Source: Bifidobacterium avesanii (GTDB lineage: Bacteria > Actinomycetota > Actinomycetes > Actinomycetales > Bifidobacteriaceae). Taken from it: a stretch of DNA of 64,000 nucleotides. Shown in pieces: positions 1-13,101 of the stretch. The stretch covers positions 62,001 through 126,000 of the forward strand of contig NZ_WBSN01000007.1 of NCBI RefSeq assembly GCF_009299475.1. Reading direction: 5' to 3'. A program made the translations under genes and the position numbers. The notes under the pieces were generated by a model, which saw only the letters and a program-made list of their open reading frames with translations, had not been told where the DNA came from and made no database searches. Positions within the stretch are counted from its first letter, which is position 1. Each line of letters opens with the position of its first letter.

Positions 1-180
1 GAATTTGTGGAAAACTTTTCCAAGCCTCGACATCGGTGGATAACCCACCCACTTATCCACAAGTCCATTCGCATGTTATCCCCTGTGCACAACGCTGTGA
101 ACAACCGCCGTTCCGCCGAAAATCCGACTTATCCACACCATCCACCGCCCTTATTATGACGATGATTGATATAGATAAGC
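1..180. other. oriC: Origin-proximal DnaA-box region (part of oriC)
   Basis: This is the spacer upstream of dnaN, so dnaA should lie just left of the window. It holds two perfect DnaA boxes TTATCCACA on the + strand (53-61 and 129-137). It also has near-matches: TTATCCACC on the minus strand (35-43), TTTTCCACA on the minus strand (6-14) and TTGTTCACA on the minus strand (96-104). An AT-rich stretch at about 152-180 could be part of an unwinding element, which is inference. A TAGAAT hexamer at 240-245 is a possible dnaN -10 element. The box density and the following dnaN-recF-gyrB-gyrA order strongly support an origin, but the left part is missing. Confidence 0.85.
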
Positions 181-289
181 TCATCACCGCCATCACCAGT
201 GCCCGGCCGAAGGCCCTGCGGGCCCGGCCTGCTCCCGGCTAGAATGAAATCCAGATCCGATCAGCCGAAACCACAACCCAAGGGGCACC

Positions 290-1414
290 ATGAAAGTCGA
301 AATCAACTCCTCCGCTCTCGCCGACGCCGTCGCCTGGACCACGCGCGTCATCCCCGCGCGTCCCGCGACGCCCATCCTCGCCGGCATCCGCCTCGAGGCC
401 ATCGACGGCACGCTGCAGCTGAGCGCGTTCGACTACGAAGTCTCCGCCCGCCACCACATCGAAGCCGGCGTGGACGAGGCCGGCTCCGTGCTCGTGCAGG
501 GCAAGCTCCTCGCGGACATCACCAAGAGCCTTCCGGCGGAGAAGGCGTACCTCGCCACGGACGATTCCAAGATGACCATCTCCTCCGGCAAGTCCACGTT
601 CACCCTGCAGCTCATGCCCGACGCCGAGTACCCGGACCTGCCGATCGTGCCGGCCAAGCTCGGCCAGGTGGACGGCCCCACGTTCGCTCAGGCCGTCGCT
701 CAGGCCTCCGTCGCCGTCTCCCGCGAGGAGAACCGACCGGTGCTCACCGGCGTGAAGATCACGTTCGAGGGCGACAAGGTCGTCATGACCTCCACCGACC
801 GCTTCCGCCTGTCCCGCGCCATGTTCACGTGGACGCCGCAGAACCCGGACGTGAACACCGTCACGTTGGTGCGCGGCAGCCTGCTCAAGGACGTCGCCCG
901 CTCGCTCGACACCGCGCAGAACGTGGTCATCGACTTCGACGAGGACAACCCGACGATGCTCGGCTTCGAGAACGCCGGCCGCGTGTCCACCTCGCAGCTC
1001 ATCGACGGCGAGTTCCCCGCGGTCGACCGTCTCTTCGCGGACGACTACCCGATCCAGGTCGTCATCAACCGCCAGCAGCTCATCGACGCGATCAAGCGCG
1101 TCTCGCTGGTAGCCGAGCGCAACGCCCCGATCCGCATGGTCTTCGCCGGCCAGGAGCTCACCCTGTCCGCCGGCGCCGTGGACGAGGCCCAGGCGCTGGA
1201 GACCCTCGACGTGGACATGGACGGCGACGACATCACCGTGGCCTTCAACCCCTCCTACCTCGTGGAGGGCCTCGCGGCGATCACCGAGCCGTTCGTGCGC
1301 ATGAAGATGACCACCGCCGTCAAGGCCGTGGAGTTCAACGGCCAGCAGGAGGCCGACTCCGACGAGTCGATGGACTACCGCTACCTGCTCGTGCCGATGC
1401 GCTTCAACTCCTGA
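290..1414 (+). CDS. dnaN: DNA polymerase III sliding clamp (beta subunit)
   Basis: The protein has 374 residues, the usual length for the beta clamp. The clamp dimer encircles DNA and tethers the replicative polymerase, and it also recruits repair and helicase-loading factors. The sequence runs through three clamp-fold repeats, from MKVEINSSALADAVAWTTRV to a C-terminus ending YRYLLVPMRFNS, which matches the typical clamp ending (Y-L-V-P-M-R). An AAGGGG-like ribosome site sits just before the ATG. The stop codon overlaps the recF start (TGATG), implying translational coupling. Position next to the DnaA boxes and gene order make the assignment secure. Confidence 0.98.
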   Translation: MKVEINSSALADAVAWTTRVIPARPATPILAGIRLEAIDGTLQLSAFDYEVSARHHIEAGVDEAGSVLVQGKLLADITKSLPAEKAYLATDDSKMTISSGKSTFTLQLMPDAEYPDLPIVPAKLGQVDGPTFAQAVAQASVAVSREENRPVLTGVKITFEGDKVVMTSTDRFRLSRAMFTWTPQNPDVNTVTLVRGSLLKDVARSLDTAQNVVIDFDEDNPTMLGFENAGRVSTSQLIDGEFPAVDRLFADDYPIQVVINRQQLIDAIKRVSLVAERNAPIRMVFAGQELTLSAGAVDEAQALETLDVDMDGDDITVAFNPSYLVEGLAAITEPFVRMKMTTAVKAVEFNGQQEADSDESMDYRYLLVPMRFNS

Positions 1415-2568
1415 TGCGCATCAGCCGTCTCGCCCTCGACCACTGGCGGTCCTGGACCTCCTGCGTGCTCGACTTCGAGCCGGGGGTCAACATTCTGCAG
1501 GGCCGCAACGGTCTGGGCAAAACCAACATCGTCGAGGCCGTCGAGGTGCTCGCCACCGGCGGCAGCCACCGCGTCTCGTCGTCGCTGCCGCTGGTGCAGC
1601 GCGGCGAGCGGACGGCGACGGTCCGCGCGAACGTCGAGGACGGCGGCCGGACCGTCACCTACGAGCTCACCGTGCCGGCCCGCGGCGCCAACCGCGCGCG
1701 CATCAACGGCGGCCCGTCCCTGTACATGCGCGACATCCTGGGCCGCATCCCGTGCGTCACGTTCGCCCCGGAGGACCAGCGGCTCGTGGCAGGCGACCCC
1801 GCCGGGCGCCGCGGGTTCCTCAACCAGTCCGGCGCCCTGCTCTCCAGCGGCTACTACGACCTCGCGCAGCGCTTCGGCCGCATCGCCCAGCAGCGCGGCG
1901 CCCTGCTCAAGCGCATCGCGGGGCGCGACGGTCGCGAGCCCATCGACGCGGCGCTGAGCGGGCTGGAGATCTGGACCGGCCAGTTCATCGAGGCCGGCGT
2001 GGCGCTCACCCGCATGCGCGCCGAACTCGTGGAGCGCCTCGACGGGCCGTTCGGGCAGATCTACGCGCGGCTGACCGGCGGCACGCAGCGCGCGAGGCTC
2101 GTCTACGAGCCGAACTTCGAGGAGGTGCTCGCCTTCGAGGACCCCGAACCGCACATCAGCGAACACTTCCGCCGCATCTACCCGGGCGAGGCGTCCCGCG
2201 GGGTGAACCTGCTCGGCCCCCAGCGCGACGACGTCACCGTGGAGCTCGAGGGCATGCCGGCGCGCGAGTACGCGTCGAACGGCGAGATGTGGACCATGGC
2301 GCTGGCGCTCAAGATGGCGCTGTTCGAGCTCGTCGGCGAATCCGGGGCCAAGCCCGTGGTGATCCTCGACGATGTGTTCGCGCAGCTGGACGAGTCCCGG
2401 CGCGGGCAGATCCTCGACTTCGCCGCCGACCAGGAGCAGGTGCTCATCACCGTGGCCGCCCACAGCGACATCCCGGACGCGGGCGCGCACGTGATCGACG
2501 TGGCCGCGCTGCTGGACGACTCGGACTCGGACGCGGACATGGACGCGGTTGCGGGGGCGGGCGCATGA
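1414..2568 (+). CDS. recF: DNA replication and repair protein RecF
   Basis: The protein has 384 residues. RecF is an SMC-like ATPase that binds gapped DNA and, with RecO and RecR, helps load RecA. A Walker A motif, GRNGLGKTN, lies near residues 30-38; the signature-type motif LLGPQRDD lies near residue 268 and the Walker B/D-loop VVILDDVFAQLD near residue 315. The N-terminal MRISRLALDHWRSW is typical of RecF. I start it at the ATG that overlaps the dnaN stop by one base. A much longer upstream extension in the same frame would overlie dnaN and is not credible. Its stop overlaps the next start (ATGA). Confidence 0.97.
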   Translation: MRISRLALDHWRSWTSCVLDFEPGVNILQGRNGLGKTNIVEAVEVLATGGSHRVSSSLPLVQRGERTATVRANVEDGGRTVTYELTVPARGANRARINGGPSLYMRDILGRIPCVTFAPEDQRLVAGDPAGRRGFLNQSGALLSSGYYDLAQRFGRIAQQRGALLKRIAGRDGREPIDAALSGLEIWTGQFIEAGVALTRMRAELVERLDGPFGQIYARLTGGTQRARLVYEPNFEEVLAFEDPEPHISEHFRRIYPGEASRGVNLLGPQRDDVTVELEGMPAREYASNGEMWTMALALKMALFELVGESGAKPVVILDDVFAQLDESRRGQILDFAADQEQVLITVAAHSDIPDAGAHVIDVAALLDDSDSDADMDAVAGAGA

Positions 2569-3044
2569 CCCCGCCGATCGCGGAGACCCTCAAGCTGGAC
2601 GCGCGCAAGCTGCCCGCGCAGGTGTTCGAGCGCTTCACCCGCCGCCAGTTCTCCCGCCGCGCGCGCGAGGAGCGGGCCGAGAAGGCGTGGGAGAGCTTCG
2701 GCAAGCCGGGGCGAGACCCGAGCCGGCTGGCGTCGGTGGCGGACGTGCTCGCCATCCGCGGCAACTGGGGACCGCACTTGAAGCTCGCGCAGCTCGAGAA
2801 CCACTGGGACCAGGTGGTGGGCCCCGGCATCGCCGCACATTCGCGCCCGGCCGGCTACGACCGCGGCGTGCTCACCATCCGCACCGAATCGACGGTGTGG
2901 GCCACGCAGCTGACCTATCTGATACCGCAGCTGCAATCGAAGATCGCCGAGCGGCTGGTTGGTTTGCCGATCGAACGAATCGTGGTCACGGGCCCGCGCG
3001 CAGGCTCGTTCAGCCAAGGGCGATACGGGCGTACAAGGCGCTGA
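2565..3044 (+). CDS. dciA: DciA-type helicase-loading protein (DUF721)
   Basis: The protein has 159 residues and sits between recF and gyrB, the standard position of the DUF721/DciA family in actinobacteria. DciA is known in bacteria lacking DnaC/DnaI as the loader or operator of the replicative helicase DnaB. The N-terminal third is basic and Arg-rich. The conserved KH-like DUF721 segment covers about residues 65-140 (LENHWDQVVGPGIAAHSRP, then TVWATQLTYLIPQL). The start codon overlaps the recF stop by four bases (ATGA), so translation is probably coupled. The function is transferred from the family; nothing in this copy contradicts it. Confidence 0.9.
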   Translation: MTPPIAETLKLDARKLPAQVFERFTRRQFSRRAREERAEKAWESFGKPGRDPSRLASVADVLAIRGNWGPHLKLAQLENHWDQVVGPGIAAHSRPAGYDRGVLTIRTESTVWATQLTYLIPQLQSKIAERLVGLPIERIVVTGPRAGSFSQGRYGRTRR

Positions 3045-3179
3045 CGTCCTTTATTGCTGGTACCCTAGCCATCGGTATGTGAACGCCCAGAAACGCCCTT
3101 TATTCGCGTTTTGGGACGGTAATGACAGCGCAGCGACCCTCGGCATGGAGGGCATCGGGCGCATGAAAGGAACTCTTCA

Positions 3180-5252
<2,073 letters not shown>

Positions 5253-5341
5253 GCGGAGATGAACGGACAGCAGAGCATTGACGCGTGATGCGCGTGACGG
5301 CGTCCCGATGACGGTTTGACGGAACAAAAGGAAGTTTGTAA

Positions 5342-8062
<2,721 letters not shown>

Positions 8063-8099
8063 TGGTAATCTGCCCTAAGACCGATCTCAAGGAGAAGCC

Positions 8100-8621
8100 A
8101 TGACCGAAAACATGAACGAGCCGCAGGCCACCGAGCCCCGCGCCGAGCATCTGGGGCGCGAGGCCCGTTCCGTGGCTTCCAACGAGGTGCCGGCCGCGGC
8201 CCCGCGCGAGGCGGGAAGGCAGCCGCGCCCGGCGGTGCCGCTGTCCTCCGCCCGCCGCGCCGTGCCGCGCGCCCGTCGCATGAAGCTGTCGCTCACGCAC
8301 GTCGACCCGTGGAGCGTGGCCAAGGTGTCGTTCCTGCTGGCCATCGCGGGCGCGATCATCCAGATCGTCGCCGTGGGGCTCGTCTGGGCGCTGCTCGACG
8401 CCACTGGCCTGTTCGCCAGCATCACCACGATGATGTCCAACACCGGCCTGAACTTCGATCTGGCCAGCGTGCTCCAGTTCGGCACGGTGATCAGCGCCGT
8501 GACGATCTTCTCGATCTTCGAGGTTGTGCTCGTCATGGTGCTCGCCACCATCGGCGCGTTCCTGTACAACGTGGTGTGCGCCCTCGTGGGCGGCGTGCAC
8601 GTCACATTGGGCGATGACTGA
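8100..8621 (+). CDS. DUF3566 membrane protein
   Basis: The protein has 173 residues. The first 60 or so are polar, Ala/Arg/Pro-rich and probably disordered in the cytoplasm. Two hydrophobic segments follow, at about residues 78-103 (LLAIAGAIIQIVAVGLVWAL) and 130-160 (SIFEVVLVMVLATIGAFLYN). This is the DUF3566 pattern, a family found after gyrA in many actinobacteria. Its molecular role is unknown; proximity to gyrase is conserved but unexplained. AAGGAG at 8089-8094 gives a strong ribosome site six bases before ATG. Its end overlaps the next gene by eight bases. Confidence 0.85.
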   Translation: MTENMNEPQATEPRAEHLGREARSVASNEVPAAAPREAGRQPRPAVPLSSARRAVPRARRMKLSLTHVDPWSVAKVSFLLAIAGAIIQIVAVGLVWALLDATGLFASITTMMSNTGLNFDLASVLQFGTVISAVTIFSIFEVVLVMVLATIGAFLYNVVCALVGGVHVTLGDD

Positions 8622-9861
8622 CGCCATGACCGGCGTGAATGACGCAAACGACGGGCGGCCGTCGATTCCGGAGGAAACGGGATCGGCGGCCGCCGCCGTA
8701 TCCGGGGCAAATGCGACGGATACGGAGGAAACGTTGGGTTCGGGCTCCGCGGGTGCGAACGACGTGCGGGACGAGGCCGCGCAAGTCGCAGATCCATGGA
8801 CCGTGGACCCGTGGGAGGACGACGACATTCTCGACGGCTATCAGCGCGCCACAGTCCATCTCGGACCGGATACGGAGGGAGCCGACGGTGAGGCCGTGGC
8901 CACCTTCGTGCGCAAGGACCCCGCGAAGCTCGGTCTGATCGAACGCCTGCGCCGTCTGCGTCTGCGCATGCTCGGCAAGCCGCTGGCGATCATGTACCTG
9001 CACGGCTGGAACGACTACTTCTATCGCCGGCACGCCTCCGAATACTGGGAGTCGATGGGCGTCGCGTTCTACGCCGTGGACCTGCGGCGGTACGGGCGCA
9101 GCTACCGGCCGGGCGAAACCGCCGGGTACATCGAGGACCTGCATGCGTACGCCGCCGAGCTCAACGCCCTGCGCGACCAGATCGTGCGCGACCTGGGCGA
9201 CGACGTGCGGATCCTCGGCATCGGGCACTCCGAGGGCGGGCTCATCATGTCGCTGTGGGCCAACCGCGAGCGGCCCCACCACGTCCACGCGCTGGCCCTC
9301 AACTCCCCGTGGCTCGAGCTGCAGGGCAACACCACGTTCCGCCTCATCTCCACGCCGGTGCTCAAGGGGTTCCTGCTGGCCGGCGGCAAGACCCCGCTGC
9401 CGCTCAACGACCCGGGCTTCTACGGCCGCACCATCGACAAGGCCACCGGCGGCGAATGGGACTATCCCTCGTCGCTCGCGGCCACGGGCGCGCAGTTCCA
9501 GCCGCGGGCGGGATGGATGCAGGCGATCTTCAACGGGCAGGCGGAGGTGGCCGCCGGGCTCGACATCCAAATGCCCGTGCTCGTATGCACGTCCGACCGG
9601 TCGATGATGCAGGGCACGTGGGACGAGGCCATGCGCTCATGCGACGTGGTGCTCGACGTGACCGCGATCCGCGAGGCGGCGCTGAAGCTCGGCGACCTCG
9701 TCTCGATCGCGCGCATCCGCGGCGGCATCCACGACCTGACCATGAGCCGTCCCGAGGCGAGGCGGCAGTACTTCGGCATCGTCACGGCGTGGGGCGGGCA
9801 GACGGCGTGGCGCACGTTCCTGCCCGGTCCGGCGGTGCAGGCGGCCCTGCGGAGGTTGTAA
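8614..9861 (+). CDS. Alpha/beta hydrolase (serine hydrolase/lysophospholipase-like)
   Basis: The protein has 415 residues if started at the ATG overlapping the DUF3566 end; an in-frame ATG at 8626 is an alternative. The first 90 or so residues are acidic, Ala-rich and low-complexity. The hydrolase core then shows an oxyanion-hole strand MYLHGWNDYF (about residue 127) and the nucleophile elbow GHSEGG with Ser206. The late His is probably in GGIHDLTMS. This arrangement resembles monoglyceride lipase/lysophospholipase-type hydrolases. The substrate cannot be told. There is no signal peptide, so it is probably cytoplasmic. The gene converges on the hemolysin III gene, five bases away. Confidence 0.8.
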   Translation: MTDAMTGVNDANDGRPSIPEETGSAAAAVSGANATDTEETLGSGSAGANDVRDEAAQVADPWTVDPWEDDDILDGYQRATVHLGPDTEGADGEAVATFVRKDPAKLGLIERLRRLRLRMLGKPLAIMYLHGWNDYFYRRHASEYWESMGVAFYAVDLRRYGRSYRPGETAGYIEDLHAYAAELNALRDQIVRDLGDDVRILGIGHSEGGLIMSLWANRERPHHVHALALNSPWLELQGNTTFRLISTPVLKGFLLAGGKTPLPLNDPGFYGRTIDKATGGEWDYPSSLAATGAQFQPRAGWMQAIFNGQAEVAAGLDIQMPVLVCTSDRSMMQGTWDEAMRSCDVVLDVTAIREAALKLGDLVSIARIRGGIHDLTMSRPEARRQYFGIVTAWGGQTAWRTFLPGPAVQAALRRL

Positions 9862-9866
9862 GACGG

Positions 9867-10709
9867 TCAGCGCATGGCGCAGACGGTGAGGTAGACGGCG
9901 ACGACGTGGCAGGCGTAGCCGACGACCGTGCCCGTGTGGAACACCTCGTGGTAGCCGAACCAGCCGGGGACGGGATTGGGCCTGCGCCACGCGAAGCAGA
10001 CCGCGCCCGCGATGTAGGCCGCGCCGCCCGCCGCGATGAGGATCGTGGCCGCCGGTCCCACCGCCGGGGCCGTCCACAGGAACGGCAGCAGCGTGACCGG
10101 TGCGAGGCCGAGCACGATGTAGATCATGGTGAAGATCCAGTCGTGGTTGTGGTACCAGATCACGTGCGCGACGGATCCGATGAGCGCCGCCGACCAGATG
10201 ACGATGAGGTACGGCCAGCGGATGCGCCCGTCCAGCGCGAAGAGGAACGGGGTGTTCGTGCCGGCGATGATGAGGAAGATGTTGCAGTAGTCGATCTGGC
10301 ACAGCACCTTGTTCATGCGCGGCCCCCAATGGCCGATGTGCAGCAGCGCGCTGTTGCCGAACAGCAGCATCGCCGTCGCGCCGTACACCGCGCACGCGAT
10401 CTTGACGGCGCCCCACGGGGCCACGCAGATGAGGACGATCGACGCGGCCACGGCCAGCGGGAACGTGACGAGGTGCATCACGCCGCGCAGCCGGGGCTTG
10501 GCGATGTAGTCGCGTTCGGGGCGGTTCCGGTTCGCGGCCGACCGGCGCAGCAGACGCTCCCGGCGCTGGGCCTCCTTGCGCGCCGCAGTGGCCTCACGCG
10601 CCCGTTTGCGCGCATGGGCGACCCGTTCGCGCACCTCATGCTCCCGGCGCTCGCGGTATTCGAGGTGTTCGCGCCGGAACCTGTTCGCATTCGTCATCGC
10701 CGTGCTCAT
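9867..10709 (-). CDS. Hemolysin III/PAQR-family membrane protein
   Basis: The protein has 280 residues from the ATG at 10709. I reject a 48-residue upstream extension that would read through the start of the repeat-rich spacer. A charged Arg/Glu-rich N-terminal region of about 65 residues, probably helical, precedes seven hydrophobic segments. Family motifs are seen: GNSALLHIGHW, CQIDYCNIFLIIAGTNTPF, and GYHEVFHTGTVVGYACH near the C-terminus, with the conserved His/Asp residues that are metal ligands in PAQR proteins. The Bacillus founding member was called a hemolysin, but most homologues have no proven lytic activity. The actual role here is unknown. Confidence 0.85.
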   Translation of the reverse strand: MSTAMTNANRFRREHLEYRERREHEVRERVAHARKRAREATAARKEAQRRERLLRRSAANRNRPERDYIAKPRLRGVMHLVTFPLAVAASIVLICVAPWGAVKIACAVYGATAMLLFGNSALLHIGHWGPRMNKVLCQIDYCNIFLIIAGTNTPFLFALDGRIRWPYLIVIWSAALIGSVAHVIWYHNHDWIFTMIYIVLGLAPVTLLPFLWTAPAVGPAATILIAAGGAAYIAGAVCFAWRRPNPVPGWFGYHEVFHTGTVVGYACHVVAVYLTVCAMR

Positions 10710-10772
10710 GCCTCCGATCGTACGCCGGGAAGCCCGTGGCCGGAGCTGCTCATTCCGTGGGAGAACAGTTGC

Positions 10773-11124
10773 GGATTGAGCGGATTGAGTGCGCTGGAGG
10801 GCCGCGGAGGCTTGTGAAATCCTATGGCGTCCTATGCGAGGCTGGTGGGGCATCCGTTTCGCTCAATTTGCGGGTGGTTGATTATGGATTGAGCGGATCG
10901 AGTGCGTGAGGAGCATGTTCAAGCGTGCTACGCACTGGATCCGCTCAATCTGCAGGATGATGGTCGGAGATTGAGCGGATTGGATGCGTGAGCGGTCCTT
11001 GAACGCTCGTTGGGCATCCGTTTCGCTCAATCTGTCGGAAGACGTTCGTGGATTGAGCGGATCCAGTGCGGGAAAGTCCGGGTTGGGTGCCGCATACTCA
11101 ATCCGCTCAACAATCCGCTCAATC
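10773..11124. repeat. Tandem array of four hairpin-forming inverted repeats
   Basis: The 485-base gap between the hemolysin III start and the downstream end of the TIM-barrel gene is filled by four palindromic units sharing the core GATTGAGCGGAT. Unit 2 pairs 887-907 with 930-950 (offset 10,000), 20 of 21 positions. Unit 3 pairs 10968-10977 with 11024-11033, then 10984-10987 with 11014-11017, then 10990-10994 with 11004-11008. Unit 4 pairs 11051-11062 with 11113-11124. Unit 1 is weaker (10775-10782 with 10860-10867) with a longer centre. The arms vary but keep pairing. There are no T-runs typical of terminators, and I see no gene in the gap. REP/BIME-like behaviour is inference. Confidence 0.85.
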
Positions 11125-11194
11125 TGATGTGAGATGTGGGTGTTGTGTGCGTGGACGGAATCGGGAGCTGCGAAATCCGAAACCGCATGGATCG

Positions 11195-12127
11195 TCAATC
11201 CGCGAACTGGCGAATCGTCTCGCCGATGCGGTCGTCCAGCGTGCCTTCGGTGATGACCGGCAGGTAGGGGCGGTGCGCGTCCACGATCTCCAGCAGACGG
11301 GCCACGGGCGCGATGCCGTCGCCGATCTGGCAGGGGGTGATCTCCGCGGCGGCGGAGGGCGCTGTGCCGGCAGCGGATTTCGTGGCGGAGGGCGCCGTGC
11401 CGGAGGGCACCGTGAAGTCCTTGAGATGGAAGGCCACGATGCGCTCGCCGAACCGCCGGAACGCGGCCTCGGTCACCGCAACCTCACGCTCGGCCGGGTC
11501 GCGCGGATCGGCGGCGTCGTTGCCCGCCGGATCGTCGAGCGCATGCCCGGCCGGGTCGAGGATGATGCCGAGGAACGGCGAATCCACCGCGTCGAGCAGC
11601 CTCTCGGTGCTGTCCAGATCGTGCAGCGCGTGGTGCGGGCACGGCTCCAGACCCACGATCGCGCCGAACCGCTCGCCCACGTCGGCCAGCCGGCGCACGA
11701 GGTCCACAAACTCGGCCCACGCGGCCGGCGATTCGCCGCCGTCGCCGCCATCAGGCGTGAGCCGTCCCGGATGCGTGCCCACCACCGGCGCGCCGAAGTA
11801 CCGCGCGTGGCGCAGATACGCTTCGAACGTGGCGACGGCAGCCTCGCGCTCGCCGCCGGACTTGTCCATCGGATTGACGTAGCAGCCCATCACGGCCACG
11901 GACACGCCCCGCGCGGCCAGCGCCAGACGGCAGCGCTCCCCCATGCCGGGGTTGATCGCCGCGGCGCCGGAGGGCATGTGCGGGAACGATTTGCCGAGCG
12001 CCAGCTGCGTGCAGTGCGCGCCCTGCGCGGCGAGGCCGTCGGCCAGCGAGTCGAAATCCGTGGCGGTGGTGATGTCGTGCCCGCGGGCGCCGAAGTTGAT
12101 GGTGTGGGAGGTGTACGTCGTTGTCAT
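11195..12127 (-). CDS. Sugar phosphate isomerase/epimerase-like TIM-barrel protein
   Basis: The protein has 310 residues, starting MTTTYTSHTINFGARGHD. The AP-endonuclease-2/xylose-isomerase-like TIM-barrel fold is suggested by VMGCYVNP, GTHPGRL, VGLEPCPHH and FHLKDF, which carry the Glu/His/Asp positions used for divalent metal binding in this superfamily. Members isomerise or epimerise ketoses and related sugars; the substrate here is unknown. An unusual low-complexity insert (two GTAPSA repeats) follows the HLKDF strand near residues 245-270. An ATG four codons upstream (12139) is an alternative start. It is divergent from the response regulator across a palindromic spacer. Confidence 0.75.
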   Translation of the reverse strand: MTTTYTSHTINFGARGHDITTATDFDSLADGLAAQGAHCTQLALGKSFPHMPSGAAAINPGMGERCRLALAARGVSVAVMGCYVNPMDKSGGEREAAVATFEAYLRHARYFGAPVVGTHPGRLTPDGGDGGESPAAWAEFVDLVRRLADVGERFGAIVGLEPCPHHALHDLDSTERLLDAVDSPFLGIILDPAGHALDDPAGNDAADPRDPAEREVAVTEAAFRRFGERIVAFHLKDFTVPSGTAPSATKSAAGTAPSAAAEITPCQIGDGIAPVARLLEIVDAHRPYLPVITEGTLDDRIGETIRQFAD

Positions 12128-12183
12128 GCCTTTGAGCATACCGTTCGCCGGGCCGCGGGAACGCGTTCGTTGCCGCGCGTTGG

Positions 12184-12297
12184 CGGACGGCGTTGGAGAC
12201 TGGTTGCGCGTGCTCACACTTCTCAAAAATTTTGAGAAGTAAATGGCAAAACTTCTCAAAATTTTTGAGAAGTGCGCATCTGACCAGTCGCCGTCCG
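12184..12297. repeat. Nested inverted repeats between divergent genes
   Basis: Two near-identical 23-base palindromes built on ACTTCTCAAAA/TTTTGAGAAGT lie at 12218-12240 and 12251-12273, with centres 33 bases apart (about three helical turns). They are enclosed by an outer inverted repeat: 12184-12191 pairs with 12290-12297, 12198-12204 with 12283-12289, and 12206-12209 with 12274-12277. The whole could fold as a closing stem around two hairpins. The position between a divergent isomerase-like gene and a response regulator also fits a tandem operator. The sequence supports the symmetry; the function is inference. Confidence 0.8.
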
Positions 12298-12342
12298 TCA
12301 TCCAAAAGACGATGCCGAGCGCGCCCAAGATAAGCTGGAGAC

Positions 12343-13101
12343 ATGAGCGGGGTGGAACGAGCGAACCGGGATGGCCAGCGATTTCGCATCGGCGTGGTGG
12401 ACAACGACGCCATGGTGCTCGTCGCCCTGCGCGCCATTTTGCGGCAGCGGCTGGAACCGTTCGGCATCACGATCGCTTGGGCGGTCCGGGGTGGCGAGGA
12501 GGCCGTGCAGCGGTGCGTGGACGTGGCGTCCCGGCCCGATCTGGTACTGGTGGACATGGGCATGGACGACGTGGACGGGGCGACCGTGTGCCGGAGGATT
12601 CGCATGCTGTCCGACCGGATCGCGCTGCTTGCCATGACCTCGTATTCGCTCAACCGGTACCGTGACGCCGCGATGCGTGCCGGGGCGCAGGCGTTGCTGG
12701 ACAAGGCGGACACGGACATGTTTGTGCGGCGGATCGTCGCGTGCGCGGAGGGACGGCCATACGCGGAGGACGGATTTCCCACGCCGGCGCAGGCGCATCG
12801 GAGGCTGTGCGCGGGGCATGCCGCAGGTCGCTCCTCCGGACACGGCGGTGCAGGACCGGGAGCGGACGAGCAGAGCAATGCGCTGCTCCGGGGATTGTCC
12901 GACAAGGAGATCGAAGTCATGGACTACTGCATTCAGGGCTACACCTCCCGCGAAGTGGCCGCCAAGCTCGGACTGACCGAATCGACGGTGAAGACGCACG
13001 TCCGCCACGCCATCGCGAAACTGGGCGTGCGCAACAAGCTGCAGGCCGTGCAGCGGTGGACGGCGTTGCGGGCCGCATCCGGATCGGGGCGTGCGCAATG
13101 A
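12343..13101 (+). CDS. LuxR/NarL-family response regulator
   Basis: The protein has 252 residues. The receiver domain (about 15-135) has acidic residues at 20-22 (VVDND), the phospho-acceptor Asp71 in LVLVDMGMDD, the switch Thr/Ser at about 99-100 and the conserved Lys121. A Gly/Pro-rich linker of about 45 residues leads to a LuxR helix-turn-helix (about 185-240: LSDKEIEVMDYCIQGYTSRE, then STVKTHVRHAIAKLGVRNK). It should be phosphorylated by the kinase encoded next and bind DNA as a dimer. The kinase start overlaps its stop (ATGA). Regulated genes are likely the downstream TraX cluster or its own palindromic promoter, but that is inference. Confidence 0.92.
   Translation: MSGVERANRDGQRFRIGVVDNDAMVLVALRAILRQRLEPFGITIAWAVRGGEEAVQRCVDVASRPDLVLVDMGMDDVDGATVCRRIRMLSDRIALLAMTSYSLNRYRDAAMRAGAQALLDKADTDMFVRRIVACAEGRPYAEDGFPTPAQAHRRLCAGHAAGRSSGHGGAGPGADEQSNALLRGLSDKEIEVMDYCIQGYTSREVAAKLGLTESTVKTHVRHAIAKLGVRNKLQAVQRWTALRAASGSGRAQ

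Noticed and set aside
10773..11124. CRISPR-like array
   Set aside because: The repeats alternate in orientation, vary in sequence and spacing, pair with each other, and no cas gene is nearby.
12218..12273. Two palindromes read as intrinsic terminators
   Set aside because: They lie between divergent genes, the stems are AT-rich and no T-run follows; an operator or structural element is more likely.
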